Assembly (NCBI RefSeq): GCF_023115465.1
Contig: NZ_CP096034.1
Coordinates: 4,626,334 to 4,690,333 of the forward strand
Source: Gottfriedia acidiceleris
GTDB lineage: Bacteria > Bacillota > Bacilli > Bacillales > Bacillaceae_G
Direction: 5' to 3'
Length of the DNA stretch: 64,000 nt
This document shows positions 1 through 11,075 of this stretch, in pieces. How positions within the stretch are numbered: the first letter of the stretch is position 1; every line of letters starts with the position of its first letter. The notes beneath the pieces are model-generated. The model made no database searches. It saw nothing but the letters and a program-made list of their open reading frames with translations, and was not told the DNA's origin. Position numbers and translations under genes: made by a program.

Positions 1-60
1 TAAAAATTATCTTTACGAATCGGTACAAGCTAGAGAAACTAGTCGTTCACTCTAAAAGCA

Positions 61-95
61 AAAAACTTCCCTTAATTTACGTAAGGGAAGTTTTT
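61..95 (-). terminator. Rho-independent terminator downstream of helD
   Basis: A 14-bp perfect inverted repeat (61-74 and 82-95) with a 7-nt loop lies just past the helicase stop codon. It has A and T runs at its ends, so it could also work on the opposite strand for whatever lies left of the window. Confidence 0.85.
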
Positions 96-99
96 AAAG

Positions 100-2451
100 T
101 TAATCGTGAGCGATCGTCTGATTTAATAGTAGAAACTCTGAATTTATATTATGCAAAAAAGGAGTCGCTTCGCCTAAGCTATATAAATGCAACTGATGCA
201 TTGCTCTTGTACAAGCAGTATAGAATAGTCTCCGTAAACGCTCATCTCCATAAACTTGAGCTGATGCATCATAAATAATTACTGCATCGAATTCAATTCC
301 TTTTGCCAAATATGCAGGAATAATGACTACACCTTGTTCATATTCAACTGAGTTTCTCTTCACGAGCTTGATTCCTTCTACATTCTTTAAAGCTTCATAT
401 GCCTCTAAACTTTCTTCTGCAGATTTGCAAATGACAGCAATTGTATTAAATTCACCTTTCTTTAAGTCTTCAATTTTAGTTGCAATATGACTATGCAAAT
501 CTTCTCGATTAGATATCTGCGTTAACACAGGCTTATCTCCAACTCGTTCAAAAGGCGTAATTAGATCGCCTCCAGGTATGAGCCTACGTGTGAACTCTAC
601 AATTGGTTTTGTTGATCTGTAACTGCGTGTTAGATTGATTACTTTTGTTTCATCTGACCCATATAAGCCTTTAAGGACATTAAAATCTCCCATTTCACTG
701 GCATGCGCAAAGATCGCCTGATTAAAGTCACCTAGAACGGTCATCTTTGCAGAAGGAAACAATCTCTTCAAAAACTCAAATTGGAAAGGAGAATAATCTT
801 GAGCTTCATCTACAAGTACAAATTTAATGGTAACATTTGATTGGAATCCTTGAACCAATTCTTTTAAAAGTAAATACGGTGTAGCATCCTCATAAAACAA
901 TTTGCCTTCATCTAACATATTTAATGTTAACTGACATATGTCCTCCCAATTCTCAGGTGTATTCCCTTCAATCCATTGTTCAATTTGAGTTGGATTGGAA
1001 AATAACTGTTTATATACACTCTTTATGTCAATGAAACGTAATCCTCGAACCCATTCACGTAGTGGCTTTAGTTTTTTACGAACGACCATTCGACCTAATA
1101 CTTTAGTTTGTTGTTCGTAGTCATCGAATGAGTCCTCTTTAGATTGTTTTTTCTGTAGGTACTTATATGCTTTTTGATAATCATCTTTGCTGAGTAACTC
1201 GATTTCGTCTTGTACCCAGGTTTTTTTCAATTCTAGCTTTTCCAATTCATTGATTTGTTTGTTTAACCATTCCGTCAACTTCTCTAATCGATTATTAAAT
1301 TTTAAAGAAGTGTCGGTGCTATAAAATCTTTCATATATTTGTTTAGCTGTAACGACTGGTTTGCCTCTAAATTTAAATCCCCGAAAGACCATTCCCGATA
1401 ATTCCAATGATTGTCTGTATGCCTTAATCGTTTCAAAGAAATGAGTTGAAGCTTTAAATCGAATGCTTGAAGTTCTAGTCTTATAGGAAGGATCATCTAT
1501 AGCAGTTAGCACATATTCTAATTGCTCATAATTATCTTCAACTTGAAACGCATCACTTAGCCTATGAACTAAATACTCTTGGAATGTAACTTGCTGCATA
1601 TTTTCTTCGCCTAGTTCAGGTAAAACTCTCGATACGTAGTTATTAAACATTGCATTAGGAGAAAATAAGATAATTTGATCTGCTTTTATCCAATTTCTAT
1701 ATTTGTAGAGCAAATAGGCAATCCTTTGTAAAGCTGCCGATGTCTTTCCGCTACCGGCCGCCCCTTGAACAATCAGTAATCTACCTTTGTCATAACGAAT
1801 AATCTGATTTTGTTCCTTTTGAATGCTGGCTACTATGCTTCTCATATGCTTGTTTGTACCTTTACCTAGCACATGCTGCAAAATCTCATCACCTATAGTG
1901 AGACTTGTATCGAACATTGATTCAATTACACCGTTACGTATAATGTATTGCCATTTTTGGTCTAATACTCCATTTACTTTTCCCCCAGGTGTATCATACT
2001 CAGCAGGGCCTGGTGGATAATCATAGTAAACACTCGAAACTGGGGCCCTCCAATCATAAACTAAAATATTCTCTCCAGTTTCATCCATTAGAGTTGAAAC
2101 GCCAATATAAATACGCTCCGTTTCAGACATACCTTCTTCTGTAAAATTAATGCGACCAAAATAAGGAACTTCTTTCATCCGACGAAGTGCTGATAATCGG
2201 TTTGAAGATTGCTTATGATTAATTTGTCCGATCGCCAAAAGTTGAGATTGTTGTCTTAAACTAATAACCGTCTCTAAATAGTCATCAAAGCTATCCGTAT
2301 TAACTTTAACCTCATCCCAAAAGTTTTTACGAACATTGATGACTTCGTTTCTGCGTTGGGCTGTTTCTTCTGTTAGTTTACTAATTTTGTCCGTAATTAG
2401 ATCTAGTACAGCATTTACTCTTACTTGTTCTTTTTGAAGTTCGTTGTTCAT
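100..2451 (-). CDS. helD: HelD-type superfamily 1 helicase / RNA polymerase recycling factor
   Basis: A UvrD/Rep-like SF1 motor of about 783 aa, the usual size of Gram-positive HelD (774 aa in B. subtilis). HelD binds stalled RNA polymerase and uses ATP hydrolysis to strip it from DNA and nucleic acid. Visible features are an N-terminal charged coiled-coil arm, a Walker A motif GAAGSGKTSAAL, a Walker B motif LVDEAQDYSPFQ, a helicase motif near LTRSYRSTKPI and a C-terminal motif VIIPAYLAKGIEFDAVI. The longest frame begins 14 codons earlier, but AAAGGAG sits 8 nt before the ATG at 2451 (MNNELQ), so that start is used. The gene stands alone, with its own terminator. The family is certain; the RNA polymerase role is inferred from family membership. 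Confidence 0.88.
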   Translation of the reverse strand: MNNELQKEQVRVNAVLDLITDKISKLTEETAQRRNEVINVRKNFWDEVKVNTDSFDDYLETVISLRQQSQLLAIGQINHKQSSNRLSALRRMKEVPYFGRINFTEEGMSETERIYIGVSTLMDETGENILVYDWRAPVSSVYYDYPPGPAEYDTPGGKVNGVLDQKWQYIIRNGVIESMFDTSLTIGDEILQHVLGKGTNKHMRSIVASIQKEQNQIIRYDKGRLLIVQGAAGSGKTSAALQRIAYLLYKYRNWIKADQIILFSPNAMFNNYVSRVLPELGEENMQQVTFQEYLVHRLSDAFQVEDNYEQLEYVLTAIDDPSYKTRTSSIRFKASTHFFETIKAYRQSLELSGMVFRGFKFRGKPVVTAKQIYERFYSTDTSLKFNNRLEKLTEWLNKQINELEKLELKKTWVQDEIELLSKDDYQKAYKYLQKKQSKEDSFDDYEQQTKVLGRMVVRKKLKPLREWVRGLRFIDIKSVYKQLFSNPTQIEQWIEGNTPENWEDICQLTLNMLDEGKLFYEDATPYLLLKELVQGFQSNVTIKFVLVDEAQDYSPFQFEFLKRLFPSAKMTVLGDFNQAIFAHASEMGDFNVLKGLYGSDETKVINLTRSYRSTKPIVEFTRRLIPGGDLITPFERVGDKPVLTQISNREDLHSHIATKIEDLKKGEFNTIAVICKSAEESLEAYEALKNVEGIKLVKRNSVEYEQGVVIIPAYLAKGIEFDAVIIYDASAQVYGDERLRRLFYTACTRAMHQLHLYSLGEATPFLHNINSEFLLLNQTIAHD

Positions 2452-2787
2452 TTCATGCACTCCTTTAAAAGATAAAAATGGGGGTTGACTCAAGAGGATT
2501 TGTATAGTAAAATTAAAGTAGGGAAAATATGACCTCTATGTTATTACCGATGTATATACTGTATTAATCTACCACGTTTTTTTCTTTTAGGCAATAGTCC
2601 TCGTTCGAAATCATCACTATTTCATCTCAATTACAAAATTTCTACTCAAAAAGCAAAATGACCCACCCTAAAATGATCATTTAATCACTTATAGTAAGGT
2701 CATCCTTATTATTTATTAATTTCTTCTATACATACTTCAATTAGTTACCTTTTATTAAATTTTACCTCTTTATTAAAATACCTTATT
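2452..2787. other. Non-coding gap between nagA and helD
   Basis: AT-rich sequence with no convincing frame. It must hold the helD promoter and the end of the nagA transcript. A weak hairpin with 6-bp arms (about 2656-2682), followed on the minus strand by a T-rich stretch, is the only terminator candidate seen. Confidence 0.5.
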
Positions 2788-3939
2788 TTATTTATGATCA
2801 TTCCTAAATACAAATTCCCCATTCACAATGGTAGCTTGAACATTAAACTTACGATCAATTAAGACGATATTTGCCTTTTTCCCACACTCTATGCTTCCAA
2901 CTTCATGATCAATTTTAAGTAATTTCGCTTGATTAAGACTGACCATCGGTAAAATAGATTCTAAAGGCAACCCTAAAACGTCTTTTACATTTTTTAAACA
3001 CTCCATTAAATTAGTCGTGCTTCCTGCTAAAGAGCCTGTTTCTACTGTTCGAGCAATTTTATTTTCCACTTTAACATCCAATGTACCAAGCGTATAGGAT
3101 CCATCTGATAAATCTGCAGCTGCCATTGAATCACTTATTAAAAAAATACGTTCTGTCCCTTTTGCTTTGTAAAGTAGCTTAATTGCTCCAGGGTGGACAT
3201 GCTGTAAATCTGCTATACATTCACAATAGCATTGATCATTTGTTAGAACAGCACCAAGACATCCAGGATCACGATGATTAAATCCCCTCATGCCGTTAAA
3301 AGTATGAACAGAAATTCTTGCCCCATGTTCAATTGCGTTATTTGTATTGTCATAGTCTGCATTTGTATGACCCATAGATACGTGAATTCCTTTATCTGTT
3401 AGCAATTTAATAGCTTCCTCTGCATGCTCTTTTTCTGGAGCTATAGTGATCACTTTAACCGTATTATTGGAAACCTTTATTAGTTCAATTAACTCATCAG
3501 TATTTAGTTCACGAATATACTTGACCGGATGAGCACCACGATGCTCAGTTGTGATATATGGACCTTCTACATATGAGCCAATGATTTCCGCTCCTTCTGT
3601 CTGTCCCATCGCTTCACTTACGATTATTACAGCTTTTTTAATTTTTTCGAAATCATGAGTTAGTGTAGTTGGCAAAAATCCCGTAACTCCATGACGTGCA
3701 AGTGACATAGACATTTCTTGTAATGAATGGATACTACCATCCATCGTGTCATTTCCAGCAATTCCATGAATATGTAAATCAATCATGCCTGGAATGGCTA
3801 CAAAACTAGAATAATCCAAAATTTCACAGATAGGTTTATTCGTTGTTACGCCATTGATTTTTCCGTCGTTAATCAGTATATAGCCAGTTTCGATTACTTT
3901 ATCGGGTATATAAACTTTTTCTACCTTAATTGCTTTCAT
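2788..3939 (-). CDS. nagA: N-acetylglucosamine/galactosamine-6-phosphate deacetylase
   Basis: An amidohydrolase of 383 aa, full length for NagA/AgaA. It removes acetate from an N-acetylhexosamine 6-phosphate in the cytoplasm. Visible are the metal-site motif GMIDLHIHG near residue 50, the EGPY motif near residue 125, a GHTNADY segment, HTFNGMRGFNHRDPG and the catalytic-Asp region LISDSMAAADL. A GAGGGGG Shine-Dalgarno lies 8 nt before the ATG. It is the last gene of the SIS-aldolase-PfkB-ROK-nagA operon. The family alone cannot tell GlcNAc-6P from GalNAc-6P; tagatose-type partners upstream favour GalNAc-6P (AgaA role). That assignment is inference. Confidence 0.88.
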   Translation of the reverse strand: MKAIKVEKVYIPDKVIETGYILINDGKINGVTTNKPICEILDYSSFVAIPGMIDLHIHGIAGNDTMDGSIHSLQEMSMSLARHGVTGFLPTTLTHDFEKIKKAVIIVSEAMGQTEGAEIIGSYVEGPYITTEHRGAHPVKYIRELNTDELIELIKVSNNTVKVITIAPEKEHAEEAIKLLTDKGIHVSMGHTNADYDNTNNAIEHGARISVHTFNGMRGFNHRDPGCLGAVLTNDQCYCECIADLQHVHPGAIKLLYKAKGTERIFLISDSMAAADLSDGSYTLGTLDVKVENKIARTVETGSLAGSTTNLMECLKNVKDVLGLPLESILPMVSLNQAKLLKIDHEVGSIECGKKANIVLIDRKFNVQATIVNGEFVFRNDHK

Positions 3940-3990
3940 AACATTTCCCCCTCTATTGTTCGCAGGAATACTTTTTCTTAAAGAACAATA

Positions 3991-4015
3991 GGCAACATCT
4001 AAATAGGATGCTGCC
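3991..4015 (-). terminator. Intra-operon hairpin before nagA
   Basis: A 9-bp near-perfect stem (one mismatch, 3991-3999 with 4007-4015) in the 67-nt gap between the ROK kinase and nagA. The T run after it is weak, so it may be a partial terminator or processing site that lowers nagA expression. Confidence 0.4.
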
Positions 4016-4029
4016 TGCTTGCTTAAAAC

Positions 4030-4962
4030 TTACACGTGTAAGTAGTTTAATTTTTTTAAAGTTAAGTAACATGCTCCATACAGCCCGGCATCATTCCCAA
4101 GAATCGAAGGAAATACGGTTGTTTCTTGATGATAAATTGGCATGGTTTCCTTTTTAATCTCAGAGTTGATGTCTTGAATAAATCGGTCCCCCTGCTCTGC
4201 AATTCCTCCCCCGATAATAATTGCCTCTGGGTCCAGAAGATGGACTATATTTGTAAGACCAATGCTTATATAATGGATAAACTTTTTATATACGTCAGTA
4301 GCAATTGAATCGCCTTCTTCTACTAGAGCCAAGATTTTTTCTCCAGAGATTTTCTCCATAACTTCACCATTTTTGTTCTTTTCATCAATAAAATCACCTA
4401 CTAAGGCTGAAGTAGCAGCATATCTTTCAAAGCACCCTCTCCGTCCGCATCCACAAGAACGCCCGTTATTTATGATGACAGTATGGCCTAGTTCACCAGC
4501 TAAATGACGAGATCCGCTTACAATCTTCCCATCTATGATAATAGAGCTTCCAATACCTGTTCCTAATGTTAGAAAAACTACATCTTTCTTCCCTTGAATT
4601 GCACCTTTCCACATTTCACCGATGCAAGCACTTTTTACATCATTTTCTACACTAATTGGTAAATGAAATAAATTAAAAAGTATCTCGCCCAGTTTCATTC
4701 CTGAATAGTCGGGTATATTGTTGGAAAATAAAATTTCACCTGTTTCATGATTTACAAGACCACATGTGGAGATTCCGATTCCTGCTATTAAAAAATCCTT
4801 TTGGAGCTTTTTTACTTTTTCAGCTAAAAGTTCAGGAAGCTGCTTTTGTATATTTCTTTTTGGTGTTGGTACCTTATCTTTGTAAACCATTTGCCCATCA
4901 CGACTTATTAGTCCAAATTTGATAAATGTACCCCCGATATCAAAACAGACTATATTTTCCAT
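4030..4962 (-). CDS. ROK-family sugar kinase
   Basis: A ROK kinase of about 310 aa, the usual family length. ROK enzymes transfer phosphate from ATP to the 6-hydroxyl of hexoses and N-acetylhexosamines. The N terminus has the phosphate-binding motif FDIGGTFIKFG, the middle has the LGTGIGSSII stretch and the ROK zinc signature GRSCGCGRRGCFE, and no helix-turn-helix precedes the kinase domain, so it is an enzyme and not a repressor. AGGGGG lies 8 nt before the second ATG (MENIV, 4962) but only 2 nt before the first (4968), so the second is taken. The start overlaps the PfkB gene end by 23 nt, which implies translational coupling. In this operon the likely substrate is GalNAc or a similar amino sugar, because the importer is ABC-type and delivers unphosphorylated sugar. 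Confidence 0.85.
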   Translation of the reverse strand: MENIVCFDIGGTFIKFGLISRDGQMVYKDKVPTPKRNIQKQLPELLAEKVKKLQKDFLIAGIGISTCGLVNHETGEILFSNNIPDYSGMKLGEILFNLFHLPISVENDVKSACIGEMWKGAIQGKKDVVFLTLGTGIGSSIIIDGKIVSGSRHLAGELGHTVIINNGRSCGCGRRGCFERYAATSALVGDFIDEKNKNGEVMEKISGEKILALVEEGDSIATDVYKKFIHYISIGLTNIVHLLDPEAIIIGGGIAEQGDRFIQDINSEIKKETMPIYHQETTVFPSILGNDAGLYGACYLTLKKLNYLHV

Positions 4963-5899
4963 CTTCATCGCCCCCTGTTAACTCCTTCACCTTAATGAGA
5001 TTAAAATAATGTTGAACTTTTGTTAATTCAACTGATCCAGTCCGCTCTGAGGCAGCATTTGATATTCCGCAGGCACATGACCACTTTAAAATATTTTCAA
5101 TTGAATAACCTTTCGAATGAGCAAAGGTAAAGCCTGCAAGCATGCTATCCCCTGATCCAATTTGGTGTACATCTGTCAAAGTTGGAATAACGGCCTGCAG
5201 TGTAATGTTTTTGCTAATTAAAAGAGCACCTTCTTTTCCTAAAGAAAGTAAAATGTATTGGATACCTTTTTGACAAATTTCTCGGGCGTGCCAGATCATA
5301 TCCTCTATTGATAATTGGTTTAACCCAATCAACTTGCAAAACTCTTCTCTGTTCGGCTTAATTAAAAAAGGCTTCCCCTTTATGCCATGGGATAGTGATT
5401 CTCCACTTGAATCTAAAAGAAAATACTTCCCTTTTTGTTTTGTTTTTTCTATTAGGTCTCTATAAAAATCAGAGTTGATCCCATATGGCAAGCTGCCAGA
5501 TCCTACAATATAGTTATTTGATTCTAGAATGGTATCAAAATTTTTCAAAAATTCTTCTCTTTCATTCTCCAATATCTCTGGCCCTTGTTCAAGAATTTCT
5601 GTATGACCTTCTTTCGATTCAATTGCTAAACAAAATCTTGTTTCACCTTTTATTTCTACAAAACGATTAATTAAATTGTAATTTTGAAGCTGAGCAGCTA
5701 TCCACTCGCCACTTTTTCCACCTAAAAATCCGGTACAAGTAACTTTAACCCCTAACTGAGATAATACACGTGAAACGTTAAGCCCTTTTCCACCTGCTGT
5801 TTTATCCACAGCTGTAACACGATTAACGTCATCTATGTGAAAGTCGGGAAGATTATACCGAATATCAATAGCTGGGTTTAATGTAATTGTAGCAATCAT
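4940..5899 (-). CDS. PfkB-family kinase, tagatose-6-phosphate/1-phosphofructokinase type
   Basis: A PfkB-type kinase of 319 aa related to LacC and FruK. In this pathway it would phosphorylate tagatose-6-phosphate to tagatose-1,6-bisphosphate. Visible are TLNPAIDI at the N terminus, the GGKGLNVSRVLSQLG signature, and the C-terminal anion-hole and catalytic motif IGSGDSMLAGF with its catalytic Asp. It lies 4 nt from the aldolase stop and overlaps the ROK kinase. FruK (fructose-1-phosphate) is the alternative, but there is no fructose PTS here and an aldolase plus SIS isomerase flank it. Confidence 0.82.
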   Translation of the reverse strand: MIATITLNPAIDIRYNLPDFHIDDVNRVTAVDKTAGGKGLNVSRVLSQLGVKVTCTGFLGGKSGEWIAAQLQNYNLINRFVEIKGETRFCLAIESKEGHTEILEQGPEILENEREEFLKNFDTILESNNYIVGSGSLPYGINSDFYRDLIEKTKQKGKYFLLDSSGESLSHGIKGKPFLIKPNREEFCKLIGLNQLSIEDMIWHAREICQKGIQYILLSLGKEGALLISKNITLQAVIPTLTDVHQIGSGDSMLAGFTFAHSKGYSIENILKWSCACGISNAASERTGSVELTKVQHYFNLIKVKELTGGDEDGKYSLF

Positions 5900-5903
5900 T
5901 TTT

Positions 5904-7963
<2,060 letters not shown>

Positions 7964-7982
7964 ATTTATTTCCTCCTATTTT

Positions 7983-8008
7983 AACTGTTAATGTCATCAT
8001 TACCAGTT
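7983..8008. promoter_or_regulatory. GntR operator upstream of the SIS-nagA operon
   Basis: A 26-bp palindrome with 11-bp arms (one mismatch) and a 4-bp centre; the right arm reads CATTACCAGTT. The same design recurs at 8848-8871, 13441-13464 and 13541-13564. It lies about 20 bp before the first codon of the SIS gene, so a bound repressor would block transcription. A short perfect hairpin (8017-8034) lies next to it. Confidence 0.75.
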
Positions 8009-8071
8009 GGGTTAAATAGATACTTCTGTATCTATTTTTATTGTATAGAAAAACACTTAAAAAGCTGGTTT

Positions 8072-8109
8072 TCAGACTGATTACAATCGAGTCTTAGCTG
8101 CCAGTCTGA
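8072..8109 (-). terminator. Possible terminator of the gntR gene
   Basis: An 8-bp inverted repeat (8072-8079 and 8102-8109) starting 6 nt beyond the gntR stop. A second pairing with the downstream AGCTGG is possible and is followed by a T run on the minus strand. The 22-nt loop makes this a moderate call. Confidence 0.45.
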
Positions 8110-8114
8110 CCTGT

Positions 8115-8834
8115 CTATTTTAACTCTACTGTATAAGTAAATTTATCCCCTCTTGCAATCGACATTGTATACTCAATTACTTTACTTTGATCGTAAGTTA
8201 CACGTTTAAGCAGTAGACATGGTGCACCTTCGATTATGTTTAGCATTTCTGACTCCACTTTATTTGCACTAACAGCCATAAAGCTTTCTAAAGCGCTAGA
8301 AATATTCACATTATATTGCGTTCTAAAGATTTCATACATTGGCGTATGTTGCAATTCTTCACTCGAAAGATTTTTAAAATCCTTTACGGGTACATAAGAG
8401 GTTTCATATAACATCGGTTCCTGGTCTGCAAGTCTTAACCGAACAATCTTAAATACCTCTTCTTCTACCGATAGATTCATGGCCTTTGCTACTTTACTGT
8501 CACAATTGATTTTTTCAAAAGAAACGACCGTTGTCGTTGGGATTTTCCCTGCTTTTTTCATTTCTTCTGTAAAACTATAAAATTTCACAAGACTTTGATT
8601 ATACGTTCTTGGAGAAACATATGTCCCCTTGCCATGAACTTTATAAATATAGCCTTGTTTTTCAAGCTCTTGCATCGTCTGTCTTACCGTTGTACGGCTA
8701 ACTTGATATGTGTCACACAATTCTCGTTCAGATGGTAGCTGATCGTTTTCAGCAAGTTCGCCTGATTCGATTTTTTCTAATAAAATATCCATTAATTGAT
8801 AATAAAGAGGAAGTCGGGAATCCTTTTCAACCAT
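8115..8834 (-). CDS. GntR/HutC-family transcriptional regulator
   Basis: A 239-aa regulator with an N-terminal winged helix-turn-helix (LPSERELCDTYQVSRTTVRQ, then GYIYKVHGKGTYV) and a C-terminal UTRA effector domain typical of the HutC subfamily (NagR, DasR, TreR), which senses phosphorylated sugars. The longest frame starts at 8864, but AAAGGAG lies 6 nt before the ATG at 8834 (MVEKDS), so that start is used. The gene sits between the importer operon and the catabolic operon, and copies of its presumed operator lie before all three units, including its own. The effector is probably an amino-sugar phosphate (inference). Confidence 0.88.
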   Translation of the reverse strand: MVEKDSRLPLYYQLMDILLEKIESGELAENDQLPSERELCDTYQVSRTTVRQTMQELEKQGYIYKVHGKGTYVSPRTYNQSLVKFYSFTEEMKKAGKIPTTTVVSFEKINCDSKVAKAMNLSVEEEVFKIVRLRLADQEPMLYETSYVPVKDFKNLSSEELQHTPMYEIFRTQYNVNISSALESFMAVSANKVESEMLNIIEGAPCLLLKRVTYDQSKVIEYTMSIARGDKFTYTVELK

Positions 8835-8847
8835 GATTAGCTCCTTT

Positions 8848-8871
8848 AGTGGTATCTTTGTCATAACCAGT
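8848..8871. promoter_or_regulatory. GntR operator in the gntR leader
   Basis: Two 10-bp half sites with a 4-bp centre; on the plus strand AGTGGTATCT and CATAACCAGT. It has the same geometry as the other three operators and lies between the gntR -10 candidate (TATAAT, complement of 8885-8890) and the gntR ATG. A further half site, AAAGATACCAC, sits at 8903-8913 on the other side of the promoter. This suggests autorepression. Confidence 0.65.
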
Positions 8872-8934
8872 TCAATATATATCTATTATACATAATATTG
8901 AAAAAGATACCACATAATGCCACAACAGAATTTT

Positions 8935-10197
8935 CTACAAAACGCTCTCTTCTGTCATTCTTAATTTTTTCTCATAGTCATCTAGTGAAACCATTGTTCC
9001 TGAAACTCTTGATTCTTCTGCAGCATAAGCAATCATATGGCTTTTAGCTGATACGATAGCTGATGTTAAACTGCCTTTGTCCTTCTTAGTAACGCGTTGA
9101 ATGAAATCAGACATAATACTTGTATCAGCTCCCATATGACCACCATCTACAGTTGATGGCTTAATTAATTCCTTCTTACCTGAAAAATAATTAACTTCAA
9201 TTTCATTTTTAGCATCATTTCCAATTATTTCGCCTTTTGTTCCCATAATTTTGAAGTTACGGAATGTTTCATTTGTAAATGCCGTCATAGTAAATGCAAC
9301 TGTTATGTCATTTTCAAATAATAAATTAACTACTTGATGGTCTACAACATCATTGTCACAGTGAAATACGCAGCGACCATATGGTCCCTCTTGAATTGCC
9401 TTAAGTCTACTATCAAGACTTGAACTTGCTGAAATAACATTTGCTGGCCAAACATCACGGTCATGTAAATACCATTTAGCTGCTGAATACGGACATTCCT
9501 TTTCTACTTTACAACCATCCAAACAACGATGTGTTGAACCTTCTGGTGCGTTTTCTTTTTTAAAGTAAGTTAAACTTCCATACGAAGATACACTCTTGCA
9601 CTCTGTACCAATCAGCCAAGCAAGCATATCCATATCGTGGCAGCTTTTTTGTAAGAGCATCGAGCTAGATTCAGATGAATTACGCCAGTTACCACGTACA
9701 AAACTATGAGCTTGATGAAAGTAACCTACATTCTCATTCCACTGGATTGATATGATGTCGCCGATTATTTTTTGATCAACAACTTCTTTTAATGCTTGAT
9801 AAAATGGTGCATATCTCATAACATGACAAACTGTTAATAATGTATTATGCTTTTCTGCCGCTTCCGCAATTTCTAACGTCTCAATTGGTTCTGGTGACAT
9901 CGGTTTTTCCAATAAAATACTATATCCTTTTTCAATTGCCTTCATAACCGGCTTATAATGATTCTGGTCTGGACTACAAATTAATAGAGCCTCACATAGC
10001 TGTTCTTTTTCTAATAGCTCCGTCCAGTCTTCAAATCTCATATTCTCAGGGATATTGTGTGCTTCCGCAAACTTTTCTCTTTTTTCTTTATTTGGCTCGG
10101 CTACAGCAATGAATTGAATTTCATGTGGATACTGTAAAGCGTATGAACCGTATGCGTAAAATCCTCTACTTCCCGCTCCTATTAATGCTGCTTTCAT
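8935..10197 (-). CDS. Gfo/Idh/MocA-family NAD(P)-dependent oxidoreductase or keto-type glycosidase
   Basis: A 420-aa protein with an N-terminal Rossmann fold (LIGAGSRGFYAYG) and the family EKP motif (LLEKPMSPEP) near residue 95, followed by the usual C-terminal substrate domain. An unusual cysteine set (CLDGC, then CPYSA, then GRCVFHCDND) around residues 225-280 may bind a metal. GGAGG lies before the ATG. It is the last gene of the importer operon, 30 nt after a permease, so it should act on the imported sugar. Family members oxidise sugars; others, such as GH109 and related NAD-dependent enzymes, cleave glycosides through a transient keto step. Which of these applies cannot be read from the sequence. 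Confidence 0.8.
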   Translation of the reverse strand: MKAALIGAGSRGFYAYGSYALQYPHEIQFIAVAEPNKEKREKFAEAHNIPENMRFEDWTELLEKEQLCEALLICSPDQNHYKPVMKAIEKGYSILLEKPMSPEPIETLEIAEAAEKHNTLLTVCHVMRYAPFYQALKEVVDQKIIGDIISIQWNENVGYFHQAHSFVRGNWRNSSESSSMLLQKSCHDMDMLAWLIGTECKSVSSYGSLTYFKKENAPEGSTHRCLDGCKVEKECPYSAAKWYLHDRDVWPANVISASSSLDSRLKAIQEGPYGRCVFHCDNDVVDHQVVNLLFENDITVAFTMTAFTNETFRNFKIMGTKGEIIGNDAKNEIEVNYFSGKKELIKPSTVDGGHMGADTSIMSDFIQRVTKKDKGSLTSAIVSAKSHMIAYAAEESRVSGTMVSLDDYEKKLRMTEESVL

Positions 10198-10227
10198 AAT
10201 TAGTTTCCTCCAAGCTATGTATGATTT

Positions 10228-11061
10228 TTATTTACTTCCTGTAACTGCAATTCCTTCAATAAATTGTTTTTGTAAAATTATAAATAAAATAAGCATTGGT
10301 AAAATGGCTAAAAATGATCCTGCCATTAAAACTGGATAGTTAGTTAAATATTGTCCTTGTAATGATGACAAACCGACAGACAACGTCATTGAGTCTGGTG
10401 AGCTATTAACAATCATTGGCCACATTAATTCATTCCAGCTCCAAAGCGTTGTAAATATACCTAAAGCAACTAAACCTGGCTTTGCTAAAGGAAGCATGAT
10501 TTTCCAATAGATTTGAAAATGATTACAGCCATCTAATCTAGCTGCTTCTTCTAATTCCTTTGGTAACCCCATAAAAAATTGCCTTAAAAGGAATGTACCA
10601 AATGCGCTAAATAAACCTGGAACGACTACTGCTTGTAAAGAGTTTAACCAGCCTAATTTCACCATAATCATATATTGTGGCAATAAAAAGACTTGACCAG
10701 GTACCATTAAAACTGATAATGCGATTAAAAAAAGAATGTTTCTTCCTGGAAATTCAATTCTCGCAAAAGCGTATGCGGCTAATGAACATAATAATAATTG
10801 TCCAATTGTACGAATTACTGTAATGATTAGCGTATTAAACATAAATTTAAAGAATGGTAGTAAATCAAAAACATCTTTATAATTCACCCACTGAAAGTGT
10901 TTTGGAACAATAACGGGTGGGACATGAATCGACTCAGCATAAGTTTTTAATGAAGTTAGTAACATCCATATAAAAGGGAAGACCATCGCCAAGGCGCCGA
11001 CAATTAGGATTAAATGAATTAAGATTGTTTTACTCGTGATCTGGTATGTTGCTTTCTCCAA
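10228..11061 (-). CDS. Carbohydrate ABC transporter permease (MalG/UgpE type)
   Basis: A 277-aa inner-membrane permease with six predicted helices, the usual size for MalG-type subunits. The EAA loop that contacts the ATPase reads EEAARLDGCNHFQIYWKIMLPLAKPG. It is 14 nt downstream of the partner permease and belongs to the four-gene importer operon (binding protein, two permeases, oxidoreductase). No ATPase gene is present, so a shared MsmX-type ATPase encoded elsewhere is expected. Confidence 0.9.
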   Translation of the reverse strand: MEKATYQITSKTILIHLILIVGALAMVFPFIWMLLTSLKTYAESIHVPPVIVPKHFQWVNYKDVFDLLPFFKFMFNTLIITVIRTIGQLLLCSLAAYAFARIEFPGRNILFLIALSVLMVPGQVFLLPQYMIMVKLGWLNSLQAVVVPGLFSAFGTFLLRQFFMGLPKELEEAARLDGCNHFQIYWKIMLPLAKPGLVALGIFTTLWSWNELMWPMIVNSSPDSMTLSVGLSSLQGQYLTNYPVLMAGSFLAILPMLILFIILQKQFIEGIAVTGSK

Positions 11062-11075
11062 TGGTTACTCCTCCT

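Noticed and set aside
4940..5899. PfkB gene as fruK of a fructose PTS operon
   Set aside because: No PTS or DeoR regulator is present; the neighbours form a tagatose-type amino-sugar route.
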